From: Candidatus Binataceae bacterium
GTDB lineage: Bacteria > Desulfobacterota > Binatia > Binatales > Binataceae
Reading direction: 5' to 3'
DNA length: 64,000 nt
NCBI GenBank assembly: GCA_035650475.1
Contig: DASRHP010000008.1
Span: forward strand, 185,859 to 249,858
Positions 15,520 through 24,274 of the stretch are shown piece by piece. The notes below the pieces were generated by a model. That model searched no databases and was not told where the DNA came from. It saw only the letters and a list, made by a program, of their open reading frames with translations. Position 1 is the stretch's first letter. Each line of letters starts with the position of its first letter. The position numbers and the translations under genes are program-made.

Positions 15520-16500
15520 ATGCAAGTTAAAGCGATTATGGTCCATCAGACCGGCGGGCCCGAAGTGCTCAAGCTCGAACAGCGCGAGGTTGGCGAGCCG
15601 GGGCCCGGCGAGGCGCGCGTACGCCATCGCGCGATCGGGCTTAACTTCGTCGACATCTACTTCCGCACAGGTGTCTACCCCGCGGGTACGATGCCGTACA
15701 CGCCCGGCAACGAGGGCGCCGGCGTGGTCGAGGCGGTCGGCCCCGGTGTGAGCGAGGTCAAGGTGGGCGACCGCGTTGCGTACTGTGGCGGGCCGATGGG
15801 CTCGTATGCCGAGGCGCGCGTGATGCCGGCGCGCTTTTTGGTGAAGCTGCCCGATCGCATCGACGACGAAACCGCGGCGGCGGCGATGCTCAAAGGCCTG
15901 ACCGCGCATTTTCTCATCCATTCCACCTATCCGCTCAAGCCCGGCGAGACGATCCTGGTGCACGCGGCGGCGGGCGGCGTCGGCCTCATCCTGTGCCAGT
16001 GGGCGAAGCATCTTGGCGCCACCGTGATTGGTACCATCGGCAGCGACGAGAAGGCGCGCCTGGCGGCGCAAAACGGATGCGCCCACACGATCAATTACTC
16101 GCGCGAGGACTTCGTCTCGCGGGTCAAGGAAATCACTGCCGGCAAGGGTGTGCCGGTCGTTTATGATTCGGTCGGGCAGGCGACCTTCATGAAGTCGCTC
16201 GATTGTCTGCGCCCGCGCGGCCTGATGGTGAGCTACGGGCAAGCCTCGGGCGTGGTGCCGCCGTTCAGCGTCAATATCCTGAGCGCCAAGGGCTCGCTCT
16301 ATCTGACCCGGCCGACGCTGCAGACCTACGCGGCCCGGCGCGAGGAGCTCGAAGCGATGGCGCGCGACCTGTTCGACGTGCTCGCCCGCGGGATCGTACG
16401 CTGCGAGGTGAAGCAGCGCTTCAAGCTGGCCGACGCCGCCGCCGCCCACCGCGCGCTCGGCGACCGCCAGACGACGGGATCGAGTGTCCTGCTGCCGTAG
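15520..16500 (+). CDS. Quinone oxidoreductase (zinc-independent MDR family)
   Basis: A 326-residue NADPH-dependent quinone oxidoreductase-like protein of the medium-chain dehydrogenase/reductase superfamily. It has the N-terminal pattern HRAIGLNFVDIYFRTG, NEGAGVVEAVG, the dinucleotide-binding VHAAAGGVGLILCQWAK and the QOR-type C-terminus with LTRPTLQTY. No catalytic or structural zinc ligands are present, which is expected for this subfamily. It is the first of three rightward genes, 44 bases ahead of the HMG-CoA-synthase-like gene. Confidence 0.9.
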   Translation: MQVKAIMVHQTGGPEVLKLEQREVGEPGPGEARVRHRAIGLNFVDIYFRTGVYPAGTMPYTPGNEGAGVVEAVGPGVSEVKVGDRVAYCGGPMGSYAEARVMPARFLVKLPDRIDDETAAAAMLKGLTAHFLIHSTYPLKPGETILVHAAAGGVGLILCQWAKHLGATVIGTIGSDEKARLAAQNGCAHTINYSREDFVSRVKEITAGKGVPVVYDSVGQATFMKSLDCLRPRGLMVSYGQASGVVPPFSVNILSAKGSLYLTRPTLQTYAARREELEAMARDLFDVLARGIVRCEVKQRFKLADAAAAHRALGDRQTTGSSVLLP

Positions 16501-16544
16501 TTGGCGCGCTTGACCGCGCGGGACGGAAGCCATTTAATCGCGCC

Positions 16545-17954
16545 ATGGTCGGTATCGTCTCCTACGGCTCGTATATTCCCTACCGGCGGCTCAAACGCGC
16601 GGCGATCGCCGAGGTGCTCGGCGTCCCCGCCTCGAAGGGCGAGCGCGCGGTCGCAAGCTTCGACGAGGACGCGGTGTCGATGGCGGTCGAGGCGACGCGC
16701 GACGCGCTGCGCGGCGCGCCGGTCGCGCCGGCGCGCACGCTGCTCTTCGCGACCTCGACCCCGCCGTACGGCGAGAAGCTCAACGCTGCGATCGTCGCCG
16801 CCGCCTCGCAGTTGCCGCGCGAAAGCCGCGCCGCCGACCTCACCGGCTCGGTGCGCGCGGGGCTCTCGGCGCTGCTCCAGGCCGCCGACGCCGCCGTGGG
16901 CGGAAGCCCGGCGGTCGCCGCGATGGCCGATTGCCGGCTCGGTGCGCCCGAGGGACGACTCGAGCAGGCCGGCGGCGACGGCGCGGCCGCCTTCGTGCTC
17001 GGGACGGGCGAGGCCGTGATCGCTGAGATCGTCGCCAGCGCCTCGCTGACGCGCGAGTTCCTCGACACCTGGCGCACGCCCGACGAGCGCTTCGCCCACT
17101 CGTGGGAGGAGCGCTTTGCGCTGACCCAGGCCTACGTGCCGCTGCTCGGCCAGGCGATCCAGGCCGTGCTGCAAAAGGCCGGCGTAGCGCCGACGGCGCT
17201 GGCGCGCGTGATCCTTGACTCGCCCAACCCGCGCGCCTCCGAGGAAGTCGCGCGCGCGATGAAGCTCGAGCCGGCCAAGTTGGCCGACACCCTCGCCCTG
17301 ACCGTCGGCCAGACCGGCGCCGCGCATGCGGGGCTGATGCTCACCGCGGTGCTGCCGACGCTCAAGCCGGGCGAAATGACCCTGGTGGCGGGCGTCGCCG
17401 ACGGCGCCGATGCGCTGATTCTGCGAGCGACGCCGGCGGTGGCGAAGTTCCGCCCCGCGCATTCGGTCGGCCGCATGATCGAGTCCAAGGGCGACGTCTC
17501 CTACGCCAATTACCTCAAGTGGCGCGAGATCCTGCCGACCGAGCCGCCGCGCCGGCCCGACCCCGAACGTCCGGCGGGTCCGCCGATGTTGCGCAGCGAG
17601 AAGTGGAAGTTCGGCCTGGTGGGCTCGCGATGCACCGCATGCGGGACGCCGCAGCTTCCGCCGCAGCGCGTATGCGTCAAGTGCCGCGCGCGCGACAAGA
17701 TGGAGCCGTATCCGTTCGCCGATCGCACCGGCCGCGTCGCAACTTACGCGATCGACCGCCTTGCCTATTCGCTCAACCCACCGACGATCAACGTGGTCGT
17801 GGACTACGACGGCGGCGGGCGCTTCCTGTGCGAGATGACCGATTGCGAGCCCGACCGGGTGGCGATCGGGGATGAAGTCGAAATGACGTTCCGCCGCCTC
17901 TTTACTGCCGACGGCATTCACAACTATTTCTGGAAGGCGCGACCCAAGCGTTAG
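16545..17954 (+). CDS. HMG-CoA synthase-like protein fused to a DUF35 zinc-ribbon/OB domain
   Basis: A 469-residue fusion. Residues 1 to about 340 have the thiolase/HMG-CoA-synthase fold (GIVSYGSYIPYRRL, then GQTGAAHAGLML). Residues about 348-469 are a DUF35 domain: a four-cysteine ribbon (CTACG, CVKCRA) and an OB fold that binds acyl-CoA in relatives. In HMG-CoA synthases and KAS III the nucleophile is Cys in an (A)C-x-A-G/A pattern; here the aligned segment is DLTGSVRAGLSAL, with Val in place of Cys. Condensation by the usual acyl-enzyme route is therefore unlikely. ATG 16545 gives the family N-terminus. A thiolase follows after 20 bases. In archaea thiolase, DUF35 and HMG-CoA synthase form one complex, and a similar assembly is inferred here. 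Confidence 0.8.
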   Translation: MVGIVSYGSYIPYRRLKRAAIAEVLGVPASKGERAVASFDEDAVSMAVEATRDALRGAPVAPARTLLFATSTPPYGEKLNAAIVAAASQLPRESRAADLTGSVRAGLSALLQAADAAVGGSPAVAAMADCRLGAPEGRLEQAGGDGAAAFVLGTGEAVIAEIVASASLTREFLDTWRTPDERFAHSWEERFALTQAYVPLLGQAIQAVLQKAGVAPTALARVILDSPNPRASEEVARAMKLEPAKLADTLALTVGQTGAAHAGLMLTAVLPTLKPGEMTLVAGVADGADALILRATPAVAKFRPAHSVGRMIESKGDVSYANYLKWREILPTEPPRRPDPERPAGPPMLRSEKWKFGLVGSRCTACGTPQLPPQRVCVKCRARDKMEPYPFADRTGRVATYAIDRLAYSLNPPTINVVVDYDGGGRFLCEMTDCEPDRVAIGDEVEMTFRRLFTADGIHNYFWKARPKR

Positions 17955-17974
17955 GGCGCCGGGAGGACCCGCTC

Positions 17975-19159
17975 ATGGCAAGCAAAGGAATCAGGGACCG
18001 GGTGGCGATCGTCGGGATGGGCTGCACCAAGTTCGGCGAGCATTGGGACAAGAGCGCCGAGGACCTCCTGGTCGAGGCCGCCTACGAAGCCTATGAGTCG
18101 GCCGGCGTCGATCCTAACGACATCGACGCCTACTGGCTGGGCACGATGGGCTCCGGGGTGTCGGGGCTGACGCTGTCCGAGCCGCTGAAGATCCAGTACA
18201 AGCCGGTCACTCGGGTCGAGAACATGTGCGCCACCGGCTCCGAGGCGCTGCGCCAGGCTTGCTATGCGGTCGCCTCAGGCGCCTTCGACATGGTGATGGC
18301 GATCGGGGTCGAGAAGCTCAAGGATTCCGGCTTCTCAGGGCTGGTCGTGACCAACCCTCCCAACGACGGCACGCCAGCATGCATGACGCCGCCGGCGCTC
18401 TTCTCGCTCCTCGCGCCCGCCTATTTCAAGAAGTATGGGCTCGACCCCGAAAGGGGTAAGGACGTGCTGGCGCGCATCGCCTGGAAGAACCATCGCAACG
18501 GCGCCCGCAATCCCAAGGCGCAGTTCCAGAAGGAAGTGCCGATCGAGGCGATTAAGAATTCGCCCAAGATCGCCGACCCCCTCGGCATCATGGACTGCTC
18601 CGGCGTCTCCGACGGTTCGGCGGCCGCGGTCGTCGTCCGCGCCGAGGACGCGCACAAGTACTGCAAGAACCCGCTATATATCAAGGCGCTGTCGTTCGTC
18701 GCCGGCCCGGCCGAGGGGCCGCTCTCGCCGGAGTACGACTTTACCACCTTCCCTGAGGTCGTCGCCTCGGCGCGCGATGCATACGCGCAGGCCGGCGTCA
18801 CCAATCCGCGCGAGCAGATCAGCCTCGCCGAGGTCCACGACTGTTTCACGCCAACCGAACTGGTTCTCTATGAGGACTTGGGTTTCAGTGCGCGCGGCAC
18901 CGCGTGGCAGGACGTTATGGAGGGCTTCTTCGACCTCGAAGGGCGGCTGCCGGTCAATCCGGACGGCGGGCTGAAGTCCTTCGGTCATCCGATCGGCGCC
19001 TCGGGCCTGCGGATGATGTACGAGATGTGGCTGCAACTGCGTGGCGAGGCCGGCCCGCGTCAGATAAAGAACCCGCGTTTGGGGCTTACGCATAATCTTG
19101 GCGGCCAGCCCGGCCGATGCGTCAGCTTCGTGTCGGTGGTGGGCAACGCGGTTAGCTAA
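17975..19159 (+). CDS. Thiolase / acetyl-CoA acetyltransferase family protein
   Basis: A 394-residue SCP-x-type thiolase. It has GMGCTKFGEHW, the nucleophile motif ENMCATGSEALRQA, the C-terminal catalytic histidine in FGHPIGASGLRM, and LGLTHNLGGQPGRCVSF, where the second cysteine-type motif of degradative thiolases is modified. It would cleave 3-oxoacyl-CoA or condense acyl-CoA units. It is paired with the HMG-CoA-synthase-like/DUF35 fusion upstream, and the DUF35 part probably serves as CoA-binding scaffold for both. A rho-independent terminator follows at 19222. Confidence 0.88.
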   Translation: MASKGIRDRVAIVGMGCTKFGEHWDKSAEDLLVEAAYEAYESAGVDPNDIDAYWLGTMGSGVSGLTLSEPLKIQYKPVTRVENMCATGSEALRQACYAVASGAFDMVMAIGVEKLKDSGFSGLVVTNPPNDGTPACMTPPALFSLLAPAYFKKYGLDPERGKDVLARIAWKNHRNGARNPKAQFQKEVPIEAIKNSPKIADPLGIMDCSGVSDGSAAAVVVRAEDAHKYCKNPLYIKALSFVAGPAEGPLSPEYDFTTFPEVVASARDAYAQAGVTNPREQISLAEVHDCFTPTELVLYEDLGFSARGTAWQDVMEGFFDLEGRLPVNPDGGLKSFGHPIGASGLRMMYEMWLQLRGEAGPRQIKNPRLGLTHNLGGQPGRCVSFVSVVGNAVS

Positions 19160-19486
19160 CCGCGCCGAATCCGGATGCCCCAAAGGTAGCGCATCCACAA
19201 AACGTACAATGGGCAAAGGCTCCGCGCGTGATGGCGCGCGGGGTCTTTTTCTTTGCGCTCCCAGACATCCGGCTCAAGCCAGTAACATCCGGAGAACGCC
19301 ATCGGTGCGTCTCAGGCTTGCAACGCTCGGGTGCAGTTCAGCTACGTTTGCACAACAGAGCTTATCAAAAAACCTAAAGATCTTTGAGGAATCGTTTGGC
19401 ATATTAGATGCTCCATGGCGGGTTAGGAATAAAGATTGGTGCCCGTCGGGCCGCTTCCGCACCAATTCTCAAGGAGCCAGTACCCG
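19160..19486. other. Intergenic region with terminator, lower GC
   Basis: About 330 bases between the thiolase gene and the hypothetical gene at 19487. The first third holds a terminator (19222-19253). The rest is noticeably richer in A and T than the surroundings and has no convincing gene. An AAGGAG ribosome binding site for the next gene is at about 19471. Confidence 0.5.
19222..19253 (+). terminator. Rho-independent terminator after the thiolase gene
   Basis: The 7-bp stem CCGCGCG/CGCGCGG (19222-19228 with 19235-19241) and a six-base loop are followed by GGTC and a T-rich run (TTTTTCTTT). Confidence 0.75.
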
Positions 19487-19942
19487 ATGCGTCGCGCTGC
19501 CAAGGTTGATGCATACAGAGATGCCGCCGCAGTTGAAAACTATGTGACGTCGGCGATCATCGGTGCGCGCGAGACGTATCAGGAGCCGAAGTGGGCGTTT
19601 TGGGCCGACAACTGGATAAACGGGCGCGACCGCAGCTATGAGTCCGCCGAGCTCGCCCGCCGATCGGCCTCGGAGGCTTGCGAACGGCTGATGAGCGGTG
19701 ATTCGTTCATCGCCGAAGGCGTCGATCTCGAATTGATTTCTGACGAGCTGCCGGCCGAACGCGCCGCCCGGGCAGCAGGGCTCGCGCTGGTAGCCGCGCC
19801 GATGGGCCCGGATATCACCGGCAGCTGCCTGCGCTTCGAGGCCGCTGTAAAGCGCCACATGAGGCGGTTGCTGTCTTCTTTGGCGCGGATTCCAGCGCCC
19901 CTTAAATGGGCGGACATCGCGCGATTCCTGGGCGCCTTCTAA
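19487..19942 (+). CDS. Hypothetical cytosolic protein
   Basis: A 151-residue protein without signal peptide or membrane segment. It opens MRRAAKVDAYRDAAAVENYV and has a mixed charged composition with a helical C-terminal part (RHMRRLLSSLARIP). AAGGAG about ten bases before the ATG at 19487 supports this start; a GTG at 19436 is less likely. No family is recognised. It is the gene just upstream of the RRM protein but has a separate promoter region between them. Confidence 0.45.
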   Translation: MRRAAKVDAYRDAAAVENYVTSAIIGARETYQEPKWAFWADNWINGRDRSYESAELARRSASEACERLMSGDSFIAEGVDLELISDELPAERAARAAGLALVAAPMGPDITGSCLRFEAAVKRHMRRLLSSLARIPAPLKWADIARFLGAF

Positions 19943-19977
19943 GGAGAAGCCAAGGCCGACCTCTAGCGAATCCCCAA

Positions 19978-20006
19978 TTGACTATACGCGGATACCAACG
20001 TACTCT
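19978..20006 (+). promoter_or_regulatory. Sigma70-type promoter of the RRM protein gene
   Basis: TTGACT (19978-19983), exactly 17 bases, then TACTCT (20001-20006). It predicts a leader of about 95 bases before the ATG at 20111; a long leader is common for cold-inducible RNA-binding protein genes. Confidence 0.65.
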
Positions 20007-20110
20007 TATCCTAACCGGCTAGTCTCCCGCACTTAAAGCCCGCCCTTTCGGCCGGCTTCTCTGTTCGAGCGCTTCCCGGCGAATCTATTTTCTAGGAGGG
20101 CACGCACTAG

Positions 20111-20461
20111 ATGCCCGCAAAGCTGTATGTAGGAAACCTGGCCTTTTCGGTCACCAACGAGGATCTGGAAGCGCTGTTTTCGCAGATCGGCAAAGTCGAT
20201 AACGTCGCGGTGATTACCGACAAGTACTCGGGTCAGTCGCGAGGCTTCGGCTTCGTCCAGATGGCCGATTCGAACGAGGCGGCCCGCGCAATCGAGGAGC
20301 TCAACGGCTCCGAGCTCAAGGGACGCCCGATCAAGGTCAATGAGGCGCGCGAGCAGGGCCCGCGTCCGAGCGGCGGTGGTGGTGGCGGCGGCGGTCGTGA
20401 TCGCGGCCGCGGCGGTCGCGGCGGCGGCGGATTTGGCGGCGGCGGCAATCGCCGCTGGTAA
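20111..20461 (+). CDS. RRM-domain RNA-binding protein with Gly/Arg-rich tail
   Basis: A 116-residue protein with one RNA-recognition motif: RNP2 is LYVGNL (residues 5-10) and RNP1 is RGFGFVQM (about residues 44-51). The tail is RGG-like and rich in Gly and Arg. This is the bacterial Rbp family, often cold-induced, which binds RNA and may act on mRNA stability or structure. A TAGGAGG ribosome binding site lies about 11 bases before the start. It has its own promoter and a strong hairpin after the stop. Confidence 0.92.
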   Translation: MPAKLYVGNLAFSVTNEDLEALFSQIGKVDNVAVITDKYSGQSRGFGFVQMADSNEAARAIEELNGSELKGRPIKVNEAREQGPRPSGGGGGGGGRDRGRGGRGGGGFGGGGNRRW

Positions 20462-20480
20462 ATTTCCCATCCGGCACACG

Positions 20481-20506
20481 GCGGGCGGGCTGAAACGCCC
20501 GCCCGC
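20481..20506. terminator. GC-rich hairpin between convergent genes
   Basis: A perfect 10-bp stem (20481-20490 with 20497-20506) and a six-base loop lie 20 bases after the RRM gene and 65 bases after the end of the leftward receiver gene. The T-run is short (ATTGTT), so termination may be weak or bidirectional. Confidence 0.6.
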
Positions 20507-20571
20507 ATTGTTATGCGACGCACGCTGCTTTGGCGCGATGCGTTCGCCTTGTTAGCCCAGCGCTGTAATGA

Positions 20572-21051
20572 TCAGCGCCCGGGCGTACCCAGCCAACGCT
20601 TGAGCAGAGCTTCGAGCGCTTCGATTTCCACCGGTTTGCTGATGTAATCGTCCATCCCGGCCTCCAGGCATTCGCGGCGCGCGCCGTGGCGCGCATGCGC
20701 GGTCATTGCGACCACCACACTCCTGTGTGCGGCAGCCGCTTCGCGTCGGCGAATCTCGGCGGTCGTCTGGTAGCCGTCCATTCCCGGCATCTGGCAGTCC
20801 ATCAGGACCAGCGCGTAGCGCCGGCGCGCCATCGCGGCCAACGCCTCCTGCGCGTTTGCCACTACGTCGGCAGCGAATCCGAGCGCGCTGAGCTGAGCTT
20901 GCGCGAGCCGCCGATTGACCACGTTGTCTTCGACTACGAGGACGGTCTGTGCTTCAGTGCCTGTAGCTGCGGGCCGCAGGCCACCGTCAATGGCGTGCGG
21001 CTTGCCGCCCCCGCATTCGCTTTCGAACCGATCGTTCGCAGCCATCGCCAT
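20572..21051 (-). CDS. Stand-alone response-regulator receiver protein
   Basis: A 159-residue protein with a CheY-like receiver domain starting at about residue 35 (VLVVEDNVVNRRLAQ). The phosphoacceptor is Asp85 in LMDCQMPGMDG, with the acidic pair ED at 41-42, the Thr switch in VAMTAHA and the Lys in ISKPVE. The sequence is of the type usually found at the C-terminus of hybrid histidine kinases, but no kinase is nearby and there is no output domain. It could be a phosphorelay or connector protein, or the remnant of a hybrid kinase. Confidence 0.85.
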   Translation of the reverse strand: MAMAANDRFESECGGGKPHAIDGGLRPAATGTEAQTVLVVEDNVVNRRLAQAQLSALGFAADVVANAQEALAAMARRRYALVLMDCQMPGMDGYQTTAEIRRREAAAAHRSVVVAMTAHARHGARRECLEAGMDDYISKPVEIEALEALLKRWLGTPGR

Positions 21052-21277
21052 CCGTCAACCAGCCTTCACAGCACTCAACGTGCCAATGGCGCCAGCCCTT
21101 GGAATGCGCACAAGCGCGTCACCGACGAGCTTCCGCCTGACCCATCGCCGGTCAGCAGGTCGCTTTTGCAACTATATGAAAGCCCCGCCGGCTGCTGCCG
21201 ATACGGAGAGCGAAGCATGCCGTCTCGCCCGTGATACGGGCTGGGCGGCAGCCGGGCGAGTTCCTGGCGGCGCCCGC

Positions 21278-21910
21278 TCAGACTTTCGCGAGCGCGTCCT
21301 TGAGCGCGACGGTGACCTCTTCTTCATGGCCACTGAAGAAATGGTCGGCTTCGGCGATTATCTTGAGCTGCGCCAGGGTGCCGAGCCGCTCAGCGAGCGC
21401 GCTCAGATGGTTGGCCGGGCAGTAGCTGTCGTGGTCGCCGGCGAGCAGCAAGATCGGCTTGCGGATCGAGGCGAGCACCGCCGGTTCGACCATCCCGATC
21501 GGCAGCGCTACCGCCACGATCGCGCCGATCTCGGGCTGGCTGCGCGCCGCGCGCACCGCAACCATCGCGCCGAAGGAGTAACCTGCGATAACCGCGCCGT
21601 CGCGGCGCACTCCGCCTTGCGCGGTGAGAAAGCGAATCGCCGCCGCGGCGTCGTCGGCCTCGCCGTGGCCGTTGTCGAACTCGCCTTCGCTCCGGCCGAC
21701 GCCGCGGAAGTTGAAGCGCAGGGTGGCGCAACCGCGCGCGTGCAGTGCCTCGAACATCGCGTCCACCACGTTGTTGTACATCGAGCCGCCGTACAGCGGA
21801 TGGGGATGGCAGACGACAGCGGCGCGATGCGGCCCCGGGCCGTCCGGCCGCGCGAGCATTCCCTCCAGCGTGAGCTCTCCCGACTTGAACGTGATTCGCT
21901 CTTCGTTCAT
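21278..21910 (-). CDS. Alpha/beta hydrolase, dienelactone-hydrolase-like
   Basis: A 210-residue alpha/beta hydrolase. CHPHPLYGGSMYNNVV is the family's oxyanion-side motif, LRFNFRGVGRSEG follows, the nucleophile elbow is GYSFGA, and the acid/base region is LAGDHDSYCPA and EADHFFSGHEE. This KANL3/TEX30-like group is common near stress or lipid genes, but its substrate is unknown. It is divergent from the Mut7-C gene, with 71 bases between starts. Confidence 0.85.
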   Translation of the reverse strand: MNEERITFKSGELTLEGMLARPDGPGPHRAAVVCHPHPLYGGSMYNNVVDAMFEALHARGCATLRFNFRGVGRSEGEFDNGHGEADDAAAAIRFLTAQGGVRRDGAVIAGYSFGAMVAVRAARSQPEIGAIVAVALPIGMVEPAVLASIRKPILLLAGDHDSYCPANHLSALAERLGTLAQLKIIAEADHFFSGHEEEVTVALKDALAKV

Positions 21911-21981
21911 CGCTGCTTCTCCCCTGCGCGCGCCGACGCGGCCGCAGCACGTATCACCCTGCTATACTATAGCGTGGCGCA

Positions 21982-22437
21982 ATGGACGAACCGGTAAAGT
22001 TCGCGGCCGACCGGATGCTGGCGCGGCTGGCACGCTGGCTGAGATTGCTCGGCGCCGACGTTATGTTCGACCCCGCGCTGGGCAGCGACAAGCTGCTGCG
22101 CCGCGCGCGCGCCGAGGGACGCGTAACGCTGACCCGCGACAAGCGCCTGCGCACCGCGCCCGACGCGATCTATCTCGAGAGCAACCTTATCCGCGACCAG
22201 ATCCGCGAGGTGATGGCGCGCCATCGCTTCGATCCGCGGCCGGCCGCGTTCACCCGCTGCTCGCGATGCAACGAGCTGCTGCGCGAGGTCGGCCGCGACA
22301 CGGTGGTCCGCCGCGTGCCGCCATTCGTCTATGCGAGCCACGAGCGTTTTGCGCTGTGTCCGCGATGCGGCCGGATCTACTGGGGCGCGACCCATCCGGA
22401 ACGCATCCGGCGCGAACTGGCCGCGATGGGTCTGTAG
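21982..22437 (+). CDS. Mut7-C RNase-domain protein with zinc ribbon
   Basis: A 151-residue protein of the Mut7-C family. The N-terminal PIN-like part has FAADRMLARLARWLRLLG and TLTRDKRL. The C-terminal part is a zinc ribbon (CSRCNE, then CPRCGRIYW). Relatives are predicted single-strand RNA nucleases. A TATACT hexamer at 21963-21968 lies just upstream of the start and may be its -10 element. Confidence 0.85.
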   Translation: MDEPVKFAADRMLARLARWLRLLGADVMFDPALGSDKLLRRARAEGRVTLTRDKRLRTAPDAIYLESNLIRDQIREVMARHRFDPRPAAFTRCSRCNELLREVGRDTVVRRVPPFVYASHERFALCPRCGRIYWGATHPERIRRELAAMGL

Positions 22438-22502
22438 TTGAACCGCGCGCGCGGGCCGTGCGATTCTCGCCCCTTGTCAACCCCCGCCAAGGAGCGACCG
22501 CG

Positions 22503-23282
22503 ATGGCCGATAGCGACGTGCTGAAATTCGACCGCCGGGCGAATCACGTGACCCTCACGATGAATCGCCCCGAGAAGCGCAACGCCCTCAACCGCGCGAT
22601 GTTCGAACAGTTCAACCGCGCCTTCGACGCGATCGAGGCCGACACGGCTATTCGCGCGGTCGTCCTGCGCGGCGAGGGGCGCGCCTTTTCCTCCGGCATC
22701 GACCTGCGCGAGATCGACGAGGTCGAGGCGGCAGGCGCCGCGCCGACCGTTACCGCACATCAGATTTTCACCCGCCTCGAAGGCCTGCCGATCCCGACGA
22801 TCGCCGCCGTCCAGGGCCCGACACTGACCGGCGGGCTGGTGCTCGCGCTGCTCTGCGATCTGCGCATCGCGGCCGAAGGCGCGGCGCTCGGGATGACGCC
22901 GGCGCGGATCGGCCGCGTGCCCGACTACTTCGTCTTCCGCAAGTTCATGGCGTTGGTCGGCCCGGCACATACGGCGGAGATTATGTACACGGCCGAGCCG
23001 ATAGCCGCGCGGCGGGCGCTCGAAATCGGGCTCGTCGACCGTGTGGTGTCCGACGAGCGGCTTGGCGCGGAGGCCGACAGCCTGGCCGAGAAGATCGCCG
23101 CCAATGCGCCGCTTTCGCTGCGCGCGATGAAGGCCTCGATCCGCCGCTGCCTGAGCGACGCCTACAACGTCGAGCACAAGGATATCGACGAGATGCGCGC
23201 GGCGGTGTGGCGCAGCAAGGACGCCAAGGAGGGCGTGCGCGCGTTCCTGGAAAAGCGCAAGCCCCTCTGGAGCGGCGAGTGA
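22503..23282 (+). CDS. Enoyl-CoA hydratase/isomerase family protein, both catalytic Glu absent
   Basis: A 259-residue crotonase-fold protein. Family marks are NRPEKRNALNRAM, AFSSGIDLREI, AAVQGPTLTGGLVLALLCDLRIA and the C-terminus AKEGVRAFLEKRKPLW. At the two positions that carry the catalytic glutamates in hydratases it has Val (in TGGLVLA) and Pro (in GMTPARIG), so acid-base hydration is not expected; isomerase, hydrolase or another crotonase reaction is possible. It is the first of two tandem paralogs. A GGAG-type ribosome binding site precedes ATG 22503. Confidence 0.85.
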   Translation: MADSDVLKFDRRANHVTLTMNRPEKRNALNRAMFEQFNRAFDAIEADTAIRAVVLRGEGRAFSSGIDLREIDEVEAAGAAPTVTAHQIFTRLEGLPIPTIAAVQGPTLTGGLVLALLCDLRIAAEGAALGMTPARIGRVPDYFVFRKFMALVGPAHTAEIMYTAEPIAARRALEIGLVDRVVSDERLGAEADSLAEKIAANAPLSLRAMKASIRRCLSDAYNVEHKDIDEMRAAVWRSKDAKEGVRAFLEKRKPLWSGE

Positions 23283-23412
23283 ACGGCGCCCGGACGTTTT
23301 TCGCCCGGGCCGCGCGCTGCGCCTTCGCCGGCCCTTGAAGGGCGGCGCGCGCTCGTGCGATGCTCGGGCCCCGAAATTCACGATGCTCCCACAGTTCTAA
23401 GGAGTTGCTTCC

Positions 23413-24183
23413 ATGGCCGAAGAAGTCCTCAAGATCGAGCGCCAACCCAACTATCTGACCCTAACGCTCAACCGCCCGGAAAAGCGCAACTCGCTCAATG
23501 CCGCGCTGCTCGAAGCGATGGACAAGGCGCTCGCCGCCAGCGAGAACGACAAGGAAATCCGCGCCCTCATCGTGCGCGGCGCCGGCAAGAGCTTCTGCGC
23601 CGGACTCGACCTCGCCGAGGCCGATCGCCTCGAAGGCGGCCACAGCCCGGTCGGCATCGAGCGCGTCTTCCATCGCCTCGAGCAGTTCCCGGTTCCGACC
23701 ATCGCGGCCGTGCAGGGCGCGGCGCTGGCGGGCGGATGCGAGCTCGCGCTGCATTGCGACCTGCGCGTGGCGGCGCAGGACGCGCGGATCGGGATGACGG
23801 TCGCGCGGGTCGGGCTGCTGGTGCCCTACGACTTCATCCGCAAGCTCATCGAAGTCATCGGTTCCGCCAATACCGCGCAGATCCTCTACACCGGCGAGCC
23901 CGTGACCGCCGAGCGCGCGCTCCAGATGGGAATGGTGCACGAGGTGGTGGCGGTCGACAAGCTCGACGCGGCGGCGGTCGCGTGGGCGGAGAAGGTCGCC
24001 GCCAACGCGCCGCTCTCGCTGCGCACGATGAAGAAGAGCTTGCGGCGCTCGATGAGCGCGGCGTTCGACGCCTGGCACGACGATATCCTGGAGATGGGCC
24101 GGATGGTGCGTGCGAGCAAGGACGCCAAGGAAGGCATCCGCGCCTTCCTCGAAAAGCGCAAGCCCGTCTGGCGCGCCGAATAG
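23413..24183 (+). CDS. Enoyl-CoA hydratase/isomerase family protein, tandem paralog
   Basis: A 256-residue crotonase-fold protein clearly duplicated with the gene at 22503. Both share NRPEKRN, LDLAEA/LREIDE-type segments, LTxGG/LAGGCELALHCDLRVA and the same tail (SKDAKEGIRAFLEKRKPVW). Here the first catalytic Glu position is Glu (GGCELA) and the second is Val (GMTVARVG). The two copies therefore differ in exactly the active-site residues, which suggests divergence of function. AAGGAG lies 12 bases before ATG 23413. Confidence 0.88.
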   Translation: MAEEVLKIERQPNYLTLTLNRPEKRNSLNAALLEAMDKALAASENDKEIRALIVRGAGKSFCAGLDLAEADRLEGGHSPVGIERVFHRLEQFPVPTIAAVQGAALAGGCELALHCDLRVAAQDARIGMTVARVGLLVPYDFIRKLIEVIGSANTAQILYTGEPVTAERALQMGMVHEVVAVDKLDAAAVAWAEKVAANAPLSLRTMKKSLRRSMSAAFDAWHDDILEMGRMVRASKDAKEGIRAFLEKRKPVWRAE

Positions 24184-24274
24184 TGCTGCGCTGAAAAACG
24201 GCTCTCCGCCGACCCTGGCAGAGGCGCGCGCTCGTCGCGTTGTCGCGCCTGGCGCCGGCGCGTTAGGCTGAGGA

